Assembly (NCBI RefSeq): GCF_018678075.1 | Contig: NZ_JAHHIR010000017.1 | Span: 1-61,446 of the forward strand | Length of the DNA stretch: 61,446 bases | Source of the DNA: Epibacterium ulvae | GTDB lineage: Bacteria; Pseudomonadota; Alphaproteobacteria; Rhodobacterales; Rhodobacteraceae | Direction of reading: 5' to 3' | Part shown: piece by piece, positions 44,215 to 53,679 of the stretch | Layout: each line of letters begins with the position of its first letter | How positions within the stretch are numbered: the stretch's first letter is position 1 | Made by a program: the position numbers and the translations under genes | Notes under the pieces: model-generated | What the model was told of the DNA's origin: nothing | The model's input: the letters and a program-made list of their open reading frames with translations, nothing else | The model's database searches: none

Positions 44215-44535
44215 ATGAATCAATTTAACGTTACCGAAGACATGTTGAAATCAGAAAACCCCACTGCCGAAGGGCTTTCGATACCCACGTCGTCGGGGGT
44301 GCAGCGTCTGGATTGTGATGATGCCAACTCACTCAAAGGGGTCGGGATCCAAATCACATTCTTCAGCCTTGCGGTTGCCGTGATCTCTTTTATCGTTTCT
44401 TTTTTCGTGCTGGGCTGGGGAATTGGGACATCTTTGGTTTTGTATGTGTTTATTGGATGGGTCACATTCATTTATGTTTTGATCTGCGTTTTATTGGTTC
44501 GCAGAATTAGAGATTGGCGAAGGAATGCGTCCTGA
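44215..44535 (+). CDS. Small two-helix membrane protein, unknown
   Basis: A 106-aa protein. Residues 1-40 are polar. Two long hydrophobic helices follow (about 45-68, QITFFSLAVAVISFIVSFFV, and about 72-96), with a basic tail RRIRDWRRNAS that should stay in the cytoplasm. I do not recognise a family. It begins 120 bases from the divergent solo LuxR gene and could be its target. The intergenic region is AT-rich. It converges with the DMT exporter gene. Confidence 0.6.
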   Translation: MNQFNVTEDMLKSENPTAEGLSIPTSSGVQRLDCDDANSLKGVGIQITFFSLAVAVISFIVSFFVLGWGIGTSLVLYVFIGWVTFIYVLICVLLVRRIRDWRRNAS

Positions 44536-44555
44536 GTGCGTAATGTGCACTTTGA

Positions 44556-45464
44556 TTATCGACCTAATAGCGCTGATAGCGATTTGTATTGGCTGATGGC
44601 CACGCCGCCAATAATCAGGGCCAGCGCATAAAAAAGTGATGATGGCAGTGCCTCGTTGAGGATCAAAGCGCCCAATGTGACCGACCACACAGGGACCTGG
44701 TAATTGGTCAGGCTCATGAAGACCGGCCCAGCCCCGCGCACAACCATCACCCGCAGCAGATTGGCGCCGGCCGTCGGGATGAGACCAAGGATGGCAACCC
44801 AGAATAACGTCTCTTGATCCAGCGCTGGGGGCGGGCCTTCGGCGATCCAGGCGATGGGGATGATCACCACCGCGCCAATCAGCATCAACACTGCCGCCAG
44901 GCCCAGTGAGTCCACGGGTGGTAGGCGGCGGGTCAGGATGGAAGAGCAGGCATAACAGGCGGCAGCGGACAGGCAGGCCAGGCGGCCAAAGGTTTCAAGG
45001 TCGGACCCGCTGCTGTCAAAGGCCTTGCCACCGATCAGGATCAAAATGCCAACAAAGCCAAGCACTGTGCCAAGGATCCGTCGCGGCCCCATTTGCTCTC
45101 CGGCGACAAAGACATGTGCGAGCGGCAGTATCATCAGTGGGATCGCACCCATGCTGACGCCAGCAAAGCCCGAGGTCACATATTGCAGGCCCCAGCTGAG
45201 CAACAAAAACGGCAGCGCAGTGCTGAGCAGCGCAACCAAAGTAACGGATGTCCAATTGCTGCGGTCTTCGAACAAGCGGAAACCGCGAACGCCCCAGATC
45301 GCCGACAGCAAGATGCCCGCAAAGCCAATCCGCCCAGCCGCCAGCCAAAACGGTGTCACGCCGCGCAGAGCCAGTTCAACCATCAAGAACGTCCCACCCC
45401 AGACAAAGCCAAGGGTTGCGATCATGACCCAATAGTGGGGGGCGATGGTGGGGGAGGTGTTCAT
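44556..45464 (-). CDS. EamA/DMT family transporter
   Basis: Ten-helix drug/metabolite transporter (302 aa) made of two EamA repeats of five helices each (about 10-140 and 155-295). Typical segments are GFVWGGTFLMVELALRGVTP, FGLQYV-like LSWGLQYVTSGFAG, and SLTNYQVPVWSVTLGALILNE. It probably exports an amino acid or metabolite; the substrate is unknown. Its start overlaps the stop of the upstream small gene (ATGA). Confidence 0.92.
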   Translation of the reverse strand: MNTSPTIAPHYWVMIATLGFVWGGTFLMVELALRGVTPFWLAAGRIGFAGILLSAIWGVRGFRLFEDRSNWTSVTLVALLSTALPFLLLSWGLQYVTSGFAGVSMGAIPLMILPLAHVFVAGEQMGPRRILGTVLGFVGILILIGGKAFDSSGSDLETFGRLACLSAAACYACSSILTRRLPPVDSLGLAAVLMLIGAVVIIPIAWIAEGPPPALDQETLFWVAILGLIPTAGANLLRVMVVRGAGPVFMSLTNYQVPVWSVTLGALILNEALPSSLFYALALIIGGVAISQYKSLSALLGR

Positions 45465-45895
45465 TTGGATCGGCTGCTTTCTGTGATGGCGTCTCTCCAG
45501 ATCTGCTGGACAGATCGTGCCACATCAGGATGTGTCATTCGCCTAATCGTGTTGGATCGGGCGGTGTTAACTTCTTTTCTGTACGGGTTTTGTAAATGCC
45601 AGGACCTCTTGAAATCCTCTGAAGCTGCATGGGTTTTACCAAGTTCAGCCAAGGTGATGGCGCTGTCCAGCAAAGCATCAGCCAACTGGTGATCTGTCAA
45701 AAGTGGATGGCTAAACCGTTCGGCCAGTTTGCAGAAACGAAGCCGTTTCTCGGCCGGTACAGAAAGCTTACCGCATTCCACATTTACGCCTGTGGCAAAT
45801 CCGAAATAGCACCAGATGGCGACGAAGAGACAGACAGTAGCTGTCGTCAGGCGGGGCATTATTTTTCGTCGCCTTACGTCTAAGTCGATTTCCAT
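45461..45895 (-). CDS. Hypothetical protein with N-terminal membrane anchor
   Basis: A 144-aa protein. A short basic leader is followed by a hydrophobic segment (TATVCLFVAIWCYFGFATGV, about 17-36) that may be a signal anchor, then a helical region. DALLDSAITLAELGKTHAAS, followed by EDFKRSW, resembles a single tetratricopeptide unit. An ATG at 45859 would remove the first 12 residues and give a more standard signal peptide; neither start has a clear ribosome site. It overlaps the DMT transporter gene by four bases and so is likely cotranscribed. The function is unknown. Confidence 0.6.
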   Translation of the reverse strand: MEIDLDVRRRKIMPRLTTATVCLFVAIWCYFGFATGVNVECGKLSVPAEKRLRFCKLAERFSHPLLTDHQLADALLDSAITLAELGKTHAASEDFKRSWHLQNPYRKEVNTARSNTIRRMTHPDVARSVQQIWRDAITESSRSK

Positions 45896-45918
45896 CCTGC
45901 AAGTGCCCCCAAAAGAAA

Positions 45919-45941
45919 CAGGGCCGACGATGCCGACCCTG
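45919..45941 (-). terminator. Terminator of ilvC
   Basis: On the minus strand CAGGGTCG pairs with CGGCCCTG (eight pairs, one T-G, 7-base loop) and is followed by TTTCTTTT. It is 28 bases past the ilvC stop. Confidence 0.8.
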
Positions 45942-45968
45942 CTTCAAAAGTGCAATCAGAGAAAGAGC

Positions 45969-47120
<1,152 letters not shown>

Positions 47121-47576
47121 ATGCTTGATGATTTGGATAGACGCATTCTTCGCCGTATGCAGGCGGAACCGGACCAATCGCTGCCGGATCTGGCGGATCA
47201 ATTGGGGCTGACCCCGTCGCGCCTGTCGCGTCGGGCGGAGAAGCTGCGCGACAGTGGTGTGATCCAGGGCGTGCGAATGGAGATCGATTGGCGCGCGCTG
47301 GGGTATGAGGTTGAGGTGTCGCTGCGGGTGACCCTGGACAAGACATATGCGCAAGCCTTTGACGAATTCATTGCCGCTGCGCGTGATATTCCCGAAGTGC
47401 TGGAGATCCAAACGTTTCTAGGGCAGGTGGACGTGCGCCTGACGGTCATTGCACGGGATATGGCGCATTATCAGGGGATCTATCGTCGGCAGATCCTGCT
47501 GTTGCCACATATCGCGGATATTGAGGCGTTGATGCATGTGGCACGGATCAAAGCCGAAGAAAGCCTGCCCATATGA
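47121..47576 (+). CDS. Lrp/AsnC family regulator (first of pair)
   Basis: A 151-aa regulator. The N-terminal helix-turn-helix is LDRRILRRMQAEPDQSLPDL, ADQLGLTPSRLSRRAEKLRD. A RAM/ligand-binding domain follows (about 60-145), with VEVSLRVTLDK and FLGQVDVRLTVIARDM. It starts with ATG at 47121 without a clear ribosome site. It overlaps the second Lrp gene by four bases (ATGA). Such proteins sense amino acids as dimers or octamers. Divergent ilvC is the obvious target. Confidence 0.92.
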   Translation: MLDDLDRRILRRMQAEPDQSLPDLADQLGLTPSRLSRRAEKLRDSGVIQGVRMEIDWRALGYEVEVSLRVTLDKTYAQAFDEFIAAARDIPEVLEIQTFLGQVDVRLTVIARDMAHYQGIYRRQILLLPHIADIEALMHVARIKAEESLPI

Positions 47577-48040
47577 GCGAGTATGACGCAATCGATCTGG
47601 CGCTATTGCGCGCCCTGTCGGCGGATGCCACTCAATCTGCCGGGGCTTTGGGGCGGGAACTGGGGTTGAGCCAGCCGGCCACCTGGCGGCGGATCAAACG
47701 CTTGCAGGATCAAGGCATTCTGGTTGGGCGTCGGCTGGATCTGAACAAGGAAAAGCTGGGCTTTGGGGTCACGGTGTTTCTGGGTGTCAAACTGGCGACC
47801 AAAGGGCGGGTCTCGCTCGAGGATTTTGAACGAGCGGTGACCGCCATCCCCGAGGTGCAGCGGGTGGAACATGTTCTGGGGCTCTATGATTATCGCCTGC
47901 GGGTGACCGCGCGCGACATTGCCGATTTCGAACGGGTGCTGCGGCGGCGGGTGATGACTCTGCCCGGCGTTGGCAATGTCGAGGCCAATGTGATGCTGTC
48001 CGAGGAACGCAGGCCGGGGCCCTTGGGGGAGGGCGTCTAA
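47573..48040 (+). CDS. Lrp/AsnC family regulator (second of pair)
   Basis: A 155-aa regulator, related to but clearly different from its neighbour. The HTH is IDLALLRALSADATQSAGAL, GRELGLSQPATWRRIKRLQD. The RAM domain follows with VTVFLGVKLATKGRV and VLGLYDYRLRVTARDI. Translation is coupled to the first gene by ATGA. Two such genes in one unit could give mixed oligomers. Its 3' end overlaps the convergent ubiH-like gene by four bases. Confidence 0.92.
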   Translation: MSEYDAIDLALLRALSADATQSAGALGRELGLSQPATWRRIKRLQDQGILVGRRLDLNKEKLGFGVTVFLGVKLATKGRVSLEDFERAVTAIPEVQRVEHVLGLYDYRLRVTARDIADFERVLRRRVMTLPGVGNVEANVMLSEERRPGPLGEGV

Positions 48041-49239
48041 CGCACACCCAGGCCCATCTGCATCAACGTCCGGCGCACCGGTGGCAGCGAATAAAGCGCG
48101 CTGAGGCCTGCGGCACGCAGATCGCGCAAGGGGCGCGGCTCCAACATTGACGTGCGGTTCAACAGATCAATGCCACGCACCCGGATCATGATCTCGCGGT
48201 GGCGGGCCTTGTGATAGGCGCTGAGCATCGCGGTGTCACCCAGACCTTCGGGACGGGTTTGGATCAGATCGCGCAAGGTGGTCAGATCACCCAGCGACAT
48301 GTTCAACCCTTGGGCCCCGATCGGGGGCACCACATGGGCGGCTTCGGCCATCAGGGCGACGCGTTCGCCGTTCAGACGCGCTGCGGATTGGCTGATGATC
48401 GGCCAGATCGTGCGGTTTGAGGCCAGTTTCAACGGCCCATAGACCCCGCCACTGCGATCGGTCATCGCCGCTTCAAAGGCCGCAACAGGCAGGTTCAGCA
48501 ATTCTTGTGCCTTTGGGCCGCGCTCCATCCAGACCAGCGCCGAGGAGGGCTTGCCCTGATAATCCGGCAGCGGCACCAGGGTAAACGGGCCACCATTGCG
48601 GTGCACCTCGGTTGAGACATTGTCGTGAGGGGCGTCATGGGTGACCGCTAGCGCCAGCGCCTTTTGACCGTAGCGGGTGGTCGACACAGGAATGCCTGCG
48701 GCCTCGCGTACGGGGGAATTGCGCCCATCGCAGGCCAGCACCAGTTTGGCCGCGATCTGCGCGCCATCTGTCAGGGTGACCCGGGCGCTGTCCATACGGG
48801 TGAACAGACCGCGTGGCGCAACGCCGGTGCCCATACGCAGATCGACATTCGGCAGCTCGGCCAAGCGGGCCATCATTTCACGGCGCAACAGCCAGTTGGG
48901 CAGGTTCCAGCCAAAGGGCTGGTCCGAGATGTCGGAGGCGTTGAAATCGCGCACCACGCGCGGCGTCGGCAAGGCGCCCCCGGCGTCGACAATCCGCATG
49001 ATCTGCAATGGGGCGGCATGGGCGTCCAAACGCTCCCACAGGCCACATTCAGACAACAGCGATTTGGCTGGCTGCAAAAACGCTGTGGTGCGCAGGTCCG
49101 CGCCCTTGGTGTCGCGCTCGACAATGGGCGGCGTCGGGTCGACGCAGATCACGTTCAGCCCCATCGCACCAAAGGTGGCCGCCGCCGTAAGACCGGCAAT
49201 CCCGCCACCGGAAATGAAGATATCGCAGCTCTCTGACAT
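48037..49239 (-). CDS. UbiH/UbiF family FAD hydroxylase
   Basis: Class A flavin monooxygenase (400 aa) that probably hydroxylates the ubiquinone ring. The FAD loop GGGIAGLTAAATFGAMG is N-terminal, and the middle motif is VLACDGRNSPVREAAGI. The second FAD motif reads MAEAAHVVPPIGAQGLNMSL: the usual GDAAH is AEAAH here. Start at 49239 behind GGAGGGCGG gives MSESCDIFISGGGIAG. Which ring position it hydroxylates (UbiH, UbiF, UbiI or UbiL) cannot be read from the sequence. Confidence 0.9.
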   Translation of the reverse strand: MSESCDIFISGGGIAGLTAAATFGAMGLNVICVDPTPPIVERDTKGADLRTTAFLQPAKSLLSECGLWERLDAHAAPLQIMRIVDAGGALPTPRVVRDFNASDISDQPFGWNLPNWLLRREMMARLAELPNVDLRMGTGVAPRGLFTRMDSARVTLTDGAQIAAKLVLACDGRNSPVREAAGIPVSTTRYGQKALALAVTHDAPHDNVSTEVHRNGGPFTLVPLPDYQGKPSSALVWMERGPKAQELLNLPVAAFEAAMTDRSGGVYGPLKLASNRTIWPIISQSAARLNGERVALMAEAAHVVPPIGAQGLNMSLGDLTTLRDLIQTRPEGLGDTAMLSAYHKARHREIMIRVRGIDLLNRTSMLEPRPLRDLRAAGLSALYSLPPVRRTLMQMGLGVR

Positions 49240-49423
49240 ACTACCGCCCTCCAGAACTCTGTCCCTCACATAGGGTTTTGCGCAAGGGAAGTACAGGCGA
49301 CAGCTGCGCGCTGTGATCATTCGCCTCGGGGCGGGATGAGCCGTGCGAAATTGGCAAGTGCTGCTTTCACAAGACAGTGCGCCATGGCGGGGTTAGAGTT
49401 CTGGCAGAGGGGAAGGGACGCCG

Positions 49424-50185
49424 ATGACACAAAACCGTATCGACCAGATCCGTGAGCTGCTGAAAAGCATTGAAACCGGCGATCCCGGTCCGATTGCTGT
49501 GGTGAATGAGGCGCAATACATCCAGCACAACCCGCAAACCCATGAGGGCAGCGAAGGGCTGGCGAGTTTGTTTGCGCGCCTCGCCAAAACGGAGCCACGG
49601 GTCAATATGGTGCGCGGGTTTGAAGATGGCGACTATGTCTTTGCCCAGATGGAATATGATTTCTCAAGCCGCAAAATCTGTTTCGAGGTGTTCCGGTTTG
49701 AAGACGGGCAGGCGGTGGAACATTGGGACAATATCCAAGACCGGCTTGGTCCCAATCTATCGGGCCGTGATATGGTCGAGGGCCCGGTTGCGGTCACGGA
49801 TCTGCATCTGACCGAAGAAAACCGCAGGCAGGCGCGAGGGTTTGTTCAACAGGTGCTGATCATGCGCCGGTTTGAGGCCTTGGCCGGGCATATGGACGCC
49901 AACTATATCGAGCATAATCCGCATCTGGGCGATGGAATTGCATCCTTGCGCGCGGCGCTATCTGCCGACCACGCTGGGCAGCCGCGGATTACCTATCAGA
50001 GATTGCACCGCGTTCTGGCGCAGGGGGATTTTGTCCTGACGGTGAGCGAGGGGCTGCGCGATGGGACGCAGACGGCGTTTTACGACCTGTTCCGTTACGA
50101 GGCGGGGTTGATCGCAGAGCATTGGGACACCACAGAAACCGTGGCACCGCAGCCCGAGTGGAAAAACACCAACGGGAAGTTCTGA
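49424..50185 (+). CDS. Tandem NTF2/SnoaL-like domain protein
   Basis: A 253-aa protein made of two similar halves. The first (about 5-115) contains YIQHNPQTHEGSEGLASLFA and FRFEDGQAVEHWDNIQ. The second (about 135-245) contains YIEHNPHLGDGIASLRAAL and FRYEAGLIAEHWDTTE. Each half is an NTF2-like cone fold of the SnoaL type, usually a small-ligand binder or isomerase. Duplication inside one chain would make a built-in dimer. There is no signal peptide. The function is unknown. The start has GAGGGGAAGG upstream. Confidence 0.82.
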   Translation: MTQNRIDQIRELLKSIETGDPGPIAVVNEAQYIQHNPQTHEGSEGLASLFARLAKTEPRVNMVRGFEDGDYVFAQMEYDFSSRKICFEVFRFEDGQAVEHWDNIQDRLGPNLSGRDMVEGPVAVTDLHLTEENRRQARGFVQQVLIMRRFEALAGHMDANYIEHNPHLGDGIASLRAALSADHAGQPRITYQRLHRVLAQGDFVLTVSEGLRDGTQTAFYDLFRYEAGLIAEHWDTTETVAPQPEWKNTNGKF

Positions 50186-50189
50186 ACGG

Positions 50190-50834
50190 CTACAGCAGCC
50201 GTTCCAGAAAAGCGGTCAAATCATCGGTGTGGTGGTGAATGTGATCTGCTGGCGTGGCCTCTGGCGCGACATGGACCGTGCGCATGCCCATGGCGTGTGG
50301 CGCGGTGAGATTGCGCGGATCATCTTCGAACATGGCAGCGGTTTGAGTGTCGATCCCGGCTTTTTCAAACACCAGATCAAAGGCCGCGCGTTCGGGTTTC
50401 GGCCGGTACGCGGCGTGTTCTACCCCAAAGACCCCGTCAAACAATCCCGCCAGCCCCCGCGCGGCGAGCACGCGTTTGGCATACGGGGCGGATCCGTTGG
50501 TATAGACGATGCGTTTGCCGGGTAGGGCGGCAATGTGCTGAGCCAGCGCCTGGTCCTGTTCCAGATGGTCGAGCGTGATGTCATGCACCGCTTCCAGATA
50601 GGGTTCCGGGTCGATTTGGTGATGGGTCATCAACCCGGCCAGCGTGGTGCCATGCGCATGCCAGTAATGGCTGCGCATATGGTCGGCCTCGGCTTTTTCG
50701 ACGCCCAGAACCTCCATCACATAGCGGGTCATCTTAACCTCGATCTGGTCAAACAATCGCGCTGAGGGCGGGTATAGCGTATTGTCCAGATCAAAGACCC
50801 AATGGCGGACGTGGGAAAAAGCATGTTTGGTCAT
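50190..50834 (-). CDS. HAD phosphatase, pyrimidine 5'-nucleotidase type
   Basis: HAD hydrolase of 214 aa. Motif I is FDLDNTLYPP (nucleophile and acid Asp), motif II is VYTNGS, motif III lies in AAYRPKPERAAF, and motif IV is MFEDDPRNL. The DLDNTLYP form and the small helical cap are typical of the Sdt1/PhoG-like pyrimidine 5'-nucleotidases. It may remove phosphate from UMP or CMP, or from a damaged nucleotide. GAGG lies ahead of the start. It is divergent from a GntR regulator. Confidence 0.9.
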   Translation of the reverse strand: MTKHAFSHVRHWVFDLDNTLYPPSARLFDQIEVKMTRYVMEVLGVEKAEADHMRSHYWHAHGTTLAGLMTHHQIDPEPYLEAVHDITLDHLEQDQALAQHIAALPGKRIVYTNGSAPYAKRVLAARGLAGLFDGVFGVEHAAYRPKPERAAFDLVFEKAGIDTQTAAMFEDDPRNLTAPHAMGMRTVHVAPEATPADHIHHHTDDLTAFLERLL

Positions 50835-50973
50835 GCAACCTCGTTACGTGCTGGGCGCTGGCGTGACAATGGCGCGCGCGCGGGCTGCGGGAAATCGGCG
50901 CAGTTTCTGGCAAAGGGTTGCACCAAATCGGGAGCGGTGTAGACATAATATCCACACGACCACAGGGATGACG

Positions 50974-51624
50974 ATGTACCAGAACCGCAGCAACCAAAAA
51001 GACGCCTATGCTCTGATCCTCGAAGCGATTGACGTTGGCGTCTATAAACCGGGCGACCGGCTGGTGGAAAGCGATCTAGCGGAACAGTTTGGCGTGTCGC
51101 GCACCCCGATCCGTGAAGCGCTGCAACGGCTGGAGACACAATCCCTGCTGGAGCGTGACGGGCGTTCGCTGATTGTCGCCTCGTTGGATCACAACCAAAT
51201 GGCCGAGCTTTACGCGGTACGCAGTGAATTGGAGGGGCTGGCCGCGCGGCTGGCTGCCAAACACGCAACTTCCGAGGAGGTCAAAGTTCTGCGTGAGATG
51301 GTCGCCGCCGATGATGCGCTGGTGGACAAGCCGGTAGAGCTGGCACGCGCCAATCGCCGGTTCCACGAACAGATCCATCTGGCTTCGCACAACCGCTATT
51401 TGGTGCAGCAATTGGATCTGGTGCACCGGACCATGGCGTTGATGGTCAGCACCTCGCTATCGGCGCAGGGGCGGGGGCGTATTGCGCAGGCCGAGCATAA
51501 GAAAATCGTCGATGCGATTGAGCGCCGTGATGAAGAGGCGGCATATAAGGCATTGCGCGAACATATCTCGGTCGCTTTTGTCACCCGCCTGAAGCAGGAC
51601 GCGATCCAGCGCGAGCAACGGTAA
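50974..51624 (+). CDS. GntR family regulator, FCD (FadR) type
   Basis: A 216-aa regulator. The winged-helix N terminus is GDRLVESDLAEQFGVSRTPI, REALQRLETQSLL. An all-helical FCD ligand domain follows (about 80-205), with ELYAVRSELEGLAARLAAKH and RFHEQIHLASHN. Metal/ligand His and Asp residues are in the expected places. I chose the ATG at 50974, with AGGG six bases ahead of it; the ATG at 50968 touches that site. Its targets are unknown. The 3' end overlaps the convergent glycosyltransferase gene by 44 bases. Confidence 0.9.
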   Translation: MYQNRSNQKDAYALILEAIDVGVYKPGDRLVESDLAEQFGVSRTPIREALQRLETQSLLERDGRSLIVASLDHNQMAELYAVRSELEGLAARLAAKHATSEEVKVLREMVAADDALVDKPVELARANRRFHEQIHLASHNRYLVQQLDLVHRTMALMVSTSLSAQGRGRIAQAEHKKIVDAIERRDEEAAYKALREHISVAFVTRLKQDAIQREQR

Positions 51625-53569
51625 CCGATGTAAGCGTCACTTTGGGTCCCCGCGCGCTGGTTTGTGGGTTGGCCCGTGGTTTAATCTGTGCACTGGGTTG
51701 GTCGCTGTGCAGCCCATGTTGGGTCTTGTCCCAGTAAAACGGTTTTATAATCAGCTCATAGAGCGCCTTGTAGGCGGCGATGGTGCCCAGCGGGTAGTAA
51801 AACAACAGCGTCGGCGCACAGAAGGCCAGCCGTTTGCGCCCACAAGCAAAGGCGGCGGCGATGGCGAGCAATATCGACAACACCTCGCACCCCAGCATGA
51901 GGATCACCAAGGTCTGCGCGCTCTGTCCCGATAGGTTGGCTGCGACCGGCGGGGCGAAACCCAACCACCACAGCCAATAGGTCCACAAGATTGGTGCCAG
52001 CAGGAATTGGCCAACGGTTCCGATGAAAAACGCCTGCAGCCCCAAGAGTTTCCACCAACCGATGTCTTTGCGCAATTGCCCGGCGCGGCGCATATGGACC
52101 AGGTAGGTCACCATGAAGCCTTTGAGCCAGCGAGAGCGCTGTTTTATCCAAGGCCAGGCACGGCAATTGGCCTCTTCATAGGTGGTGGCAGGCAACATCT
52201 GGGTCTCGTAGCCCGCACGGTACAGACGCACGCCCAGATCCGCGTCTTCGGTCACATTATGGGCGTCCCAGCCGCCGATCTCTAACAACACATTGCGCCG
52301 GATGAACATCGTGGTGCCCCCCAGCGGCAACACAAGACCAAGTTTGGACAACGCAGGCAGCACGATGCGGAACCAGCCGGCGTATTCCAGCGTAAAGCAG
52401 CGCGACAGCCAATTGGTGGTGGGGTTGTAGTAATCCAGCACGCCCTGAAAACAAGCCACACCGGGAGGCGCATCGGCAAAGGCGCGGGCGACTTTTTCCA
52501 GCTGGTCCCCGTCGGGGGCGTCTTCGGCGTCCCACACGCCCACCAGATCGCCGCGGCAGAAATCCAGAACATAGTTCATCGCGCGCGGCTTGGTCTGCAA
52601 ACCACCATTGCGCGGCACCTCGATCACCTTGATCCAATGGGGGAGATCGACCCGCGAGACGGCGTTTTGGGTGATGGTGTCATCTTCTTCCAGCACCAGG
52701 AACACGTCCAGCAGGGTGCGCGGATAAGACAGTTTGCCAAGCCTGCGCAGCAGATCGCGGCTGATCTCGGCCTCTTTGAACAGCGGCACCAGGACCGAGA
52801 TGCTGGGCAGCCGTTGCAATTGCCCTTTGTTGACCGGCGGGGTGGGCGCGCGGGCGTGCCTGAGTTGCTGGATATGCGACAGCAACCCCACCAGTTTCAA
52901 CGACATGAACAAGCACAGGCACAAAAGCGCCGCCAATGTCAGCGCGGCAAACGTCGCCTGCGGTGCCAGAAGCAGCCCAGCTGCGGGCATGACCATCAGG
53001 CCGCATAAGACACGCTGCAAATTGCGGCTCATCAGATTGCGGCAGCTCATCCGATTGGGGGTGCGAGAGGATGCATTATGCGCCAGTTCACGGCGGAAAT
53101 GGCTGGCGATTGCGGTGCGAATGTCCTCTTCATCGGCCAGTACAAATTTCACCTGTGGAAAACTTCCACCCAAAGCCGATTCGAGCGTGGCACGTTCTTC
53201 GGGATGGGCGATGGCGATCACAACTGTGTCCCCCAGCTTCATCCAGGGAACCGCCGTGTGCAGCAACCAAAACGCCGGTGCTTTGCGCCCCAGCAAAGCG
53301 CGGCTCATCTGGCGGCCTTTTAATGTCACGGTGGGCATGTCGTGTTGGTCGGCCAATGCCTGTAACACCTTGGCACGACTGGCCCAACCTTGCGCCACAA
53401 GGATCTGGCCGAGCTTGGCGCGCTGGTGCTGTTGCAAGACCAAAGCCCGCATCAGCCGGTCATTGCTGACCGCGTTTTGGCGCAGCAGAATTTTCCCCAA
53501 GAGCGGGCCGCCCACGCGTTCACGGGGCGTCGCGGGGAGTGCAACGTTGGAAGACCAAACTTTGCCCAT
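51581..53569 (-). CDS. Membrane glycosyltransferase (GT2) with N-terminal MshEN domain
   Basis: A 662-residue protein. Residues about 20-165 match the GspE/MshE N-terminal domain, known to bind c-di-GMP in MshE (LLGKILLRQNAVSNDRLMRA, LGQILVAQGWASRAKVLQAL). Two membrane helices follow (about 185-235). The GT2 catalytic domain runs from about 255 to 480: VLVPLFKEAE, WDAEDAPDG (DXD-like), VTEDADLG and QRSRWLKG (QxxRW). Three or four C-terminal helices complete a cellulose-synthase-like processive enzyme. The likely product is an extracellular polysaccharide under c-di-GMP control; both are inference. No other polysaccharide genes lie nearby. Confidence 0.87.
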   Translation of the reverse strand: MGKVWSSNVALPATPRERVGGPLLGKILLRQNAVSNDRLMRALVLQQHQRAKLGQILVAQGWASRAKVLQALADQHDMPTVTLKGRQMSRALLGRKAPAFWLLHTAVPWMKLGDTVVIAIAHPEERATLESALGGSFPQVKFVLADEEDIRTAIASHFRRELAHNASSRTPNRMSCRNLMSRNLQRVLCGLMVMPAAGLLLAPQATFAALTLAALLCLCLFMSLKLVGLLSHIQQLRHARAPTPPVNKGQLQRLPSISVLVPLFKEAEISRDLLRRLGKLSYPRTLLDVFLVLEEDDTITQNAVSRVDLPHWIKVIEVPRNGGLQTKPRAMNYVLDFCRGDLVGVWDAEDAPDGDQLEKVARAFADAPPGVACFQGVLDYYNPTTNWLSRCFTLEYAGWFRIVLPALSKLGLVLPLGGTTMFIRRNVLLEIGGWDAHNVTEDADLGVRLYRAGYETQMLPATTYEEANCRAWPWIKQRSRWLKGFMVTYLVHMRRAGQLRKDIGWWKLLGLQAFFIGTVGQFLLAPILWTYWLWWLGFAPPVAANLSGQSAQTLVILMLGCEVLSILLAIAAAFACGRKRLAFCAPTLLFYYPLGTIAAYKALYELIIKPFYWDKTQHGLHSDQPSAQIKPRANPQTSARGPKVTLTSVTVARAGSRPASGG

Positions 53570-53679
53570 GCGGCATCAATCCTGTGGATGATTACCGTAT
53601 AAGTAGAGTTGATTTTTGGGTTAAAAAAGCATTAACAACCGTGAGGGTCCCGCCGGTTTTACGGCGAAACCCATTGATT

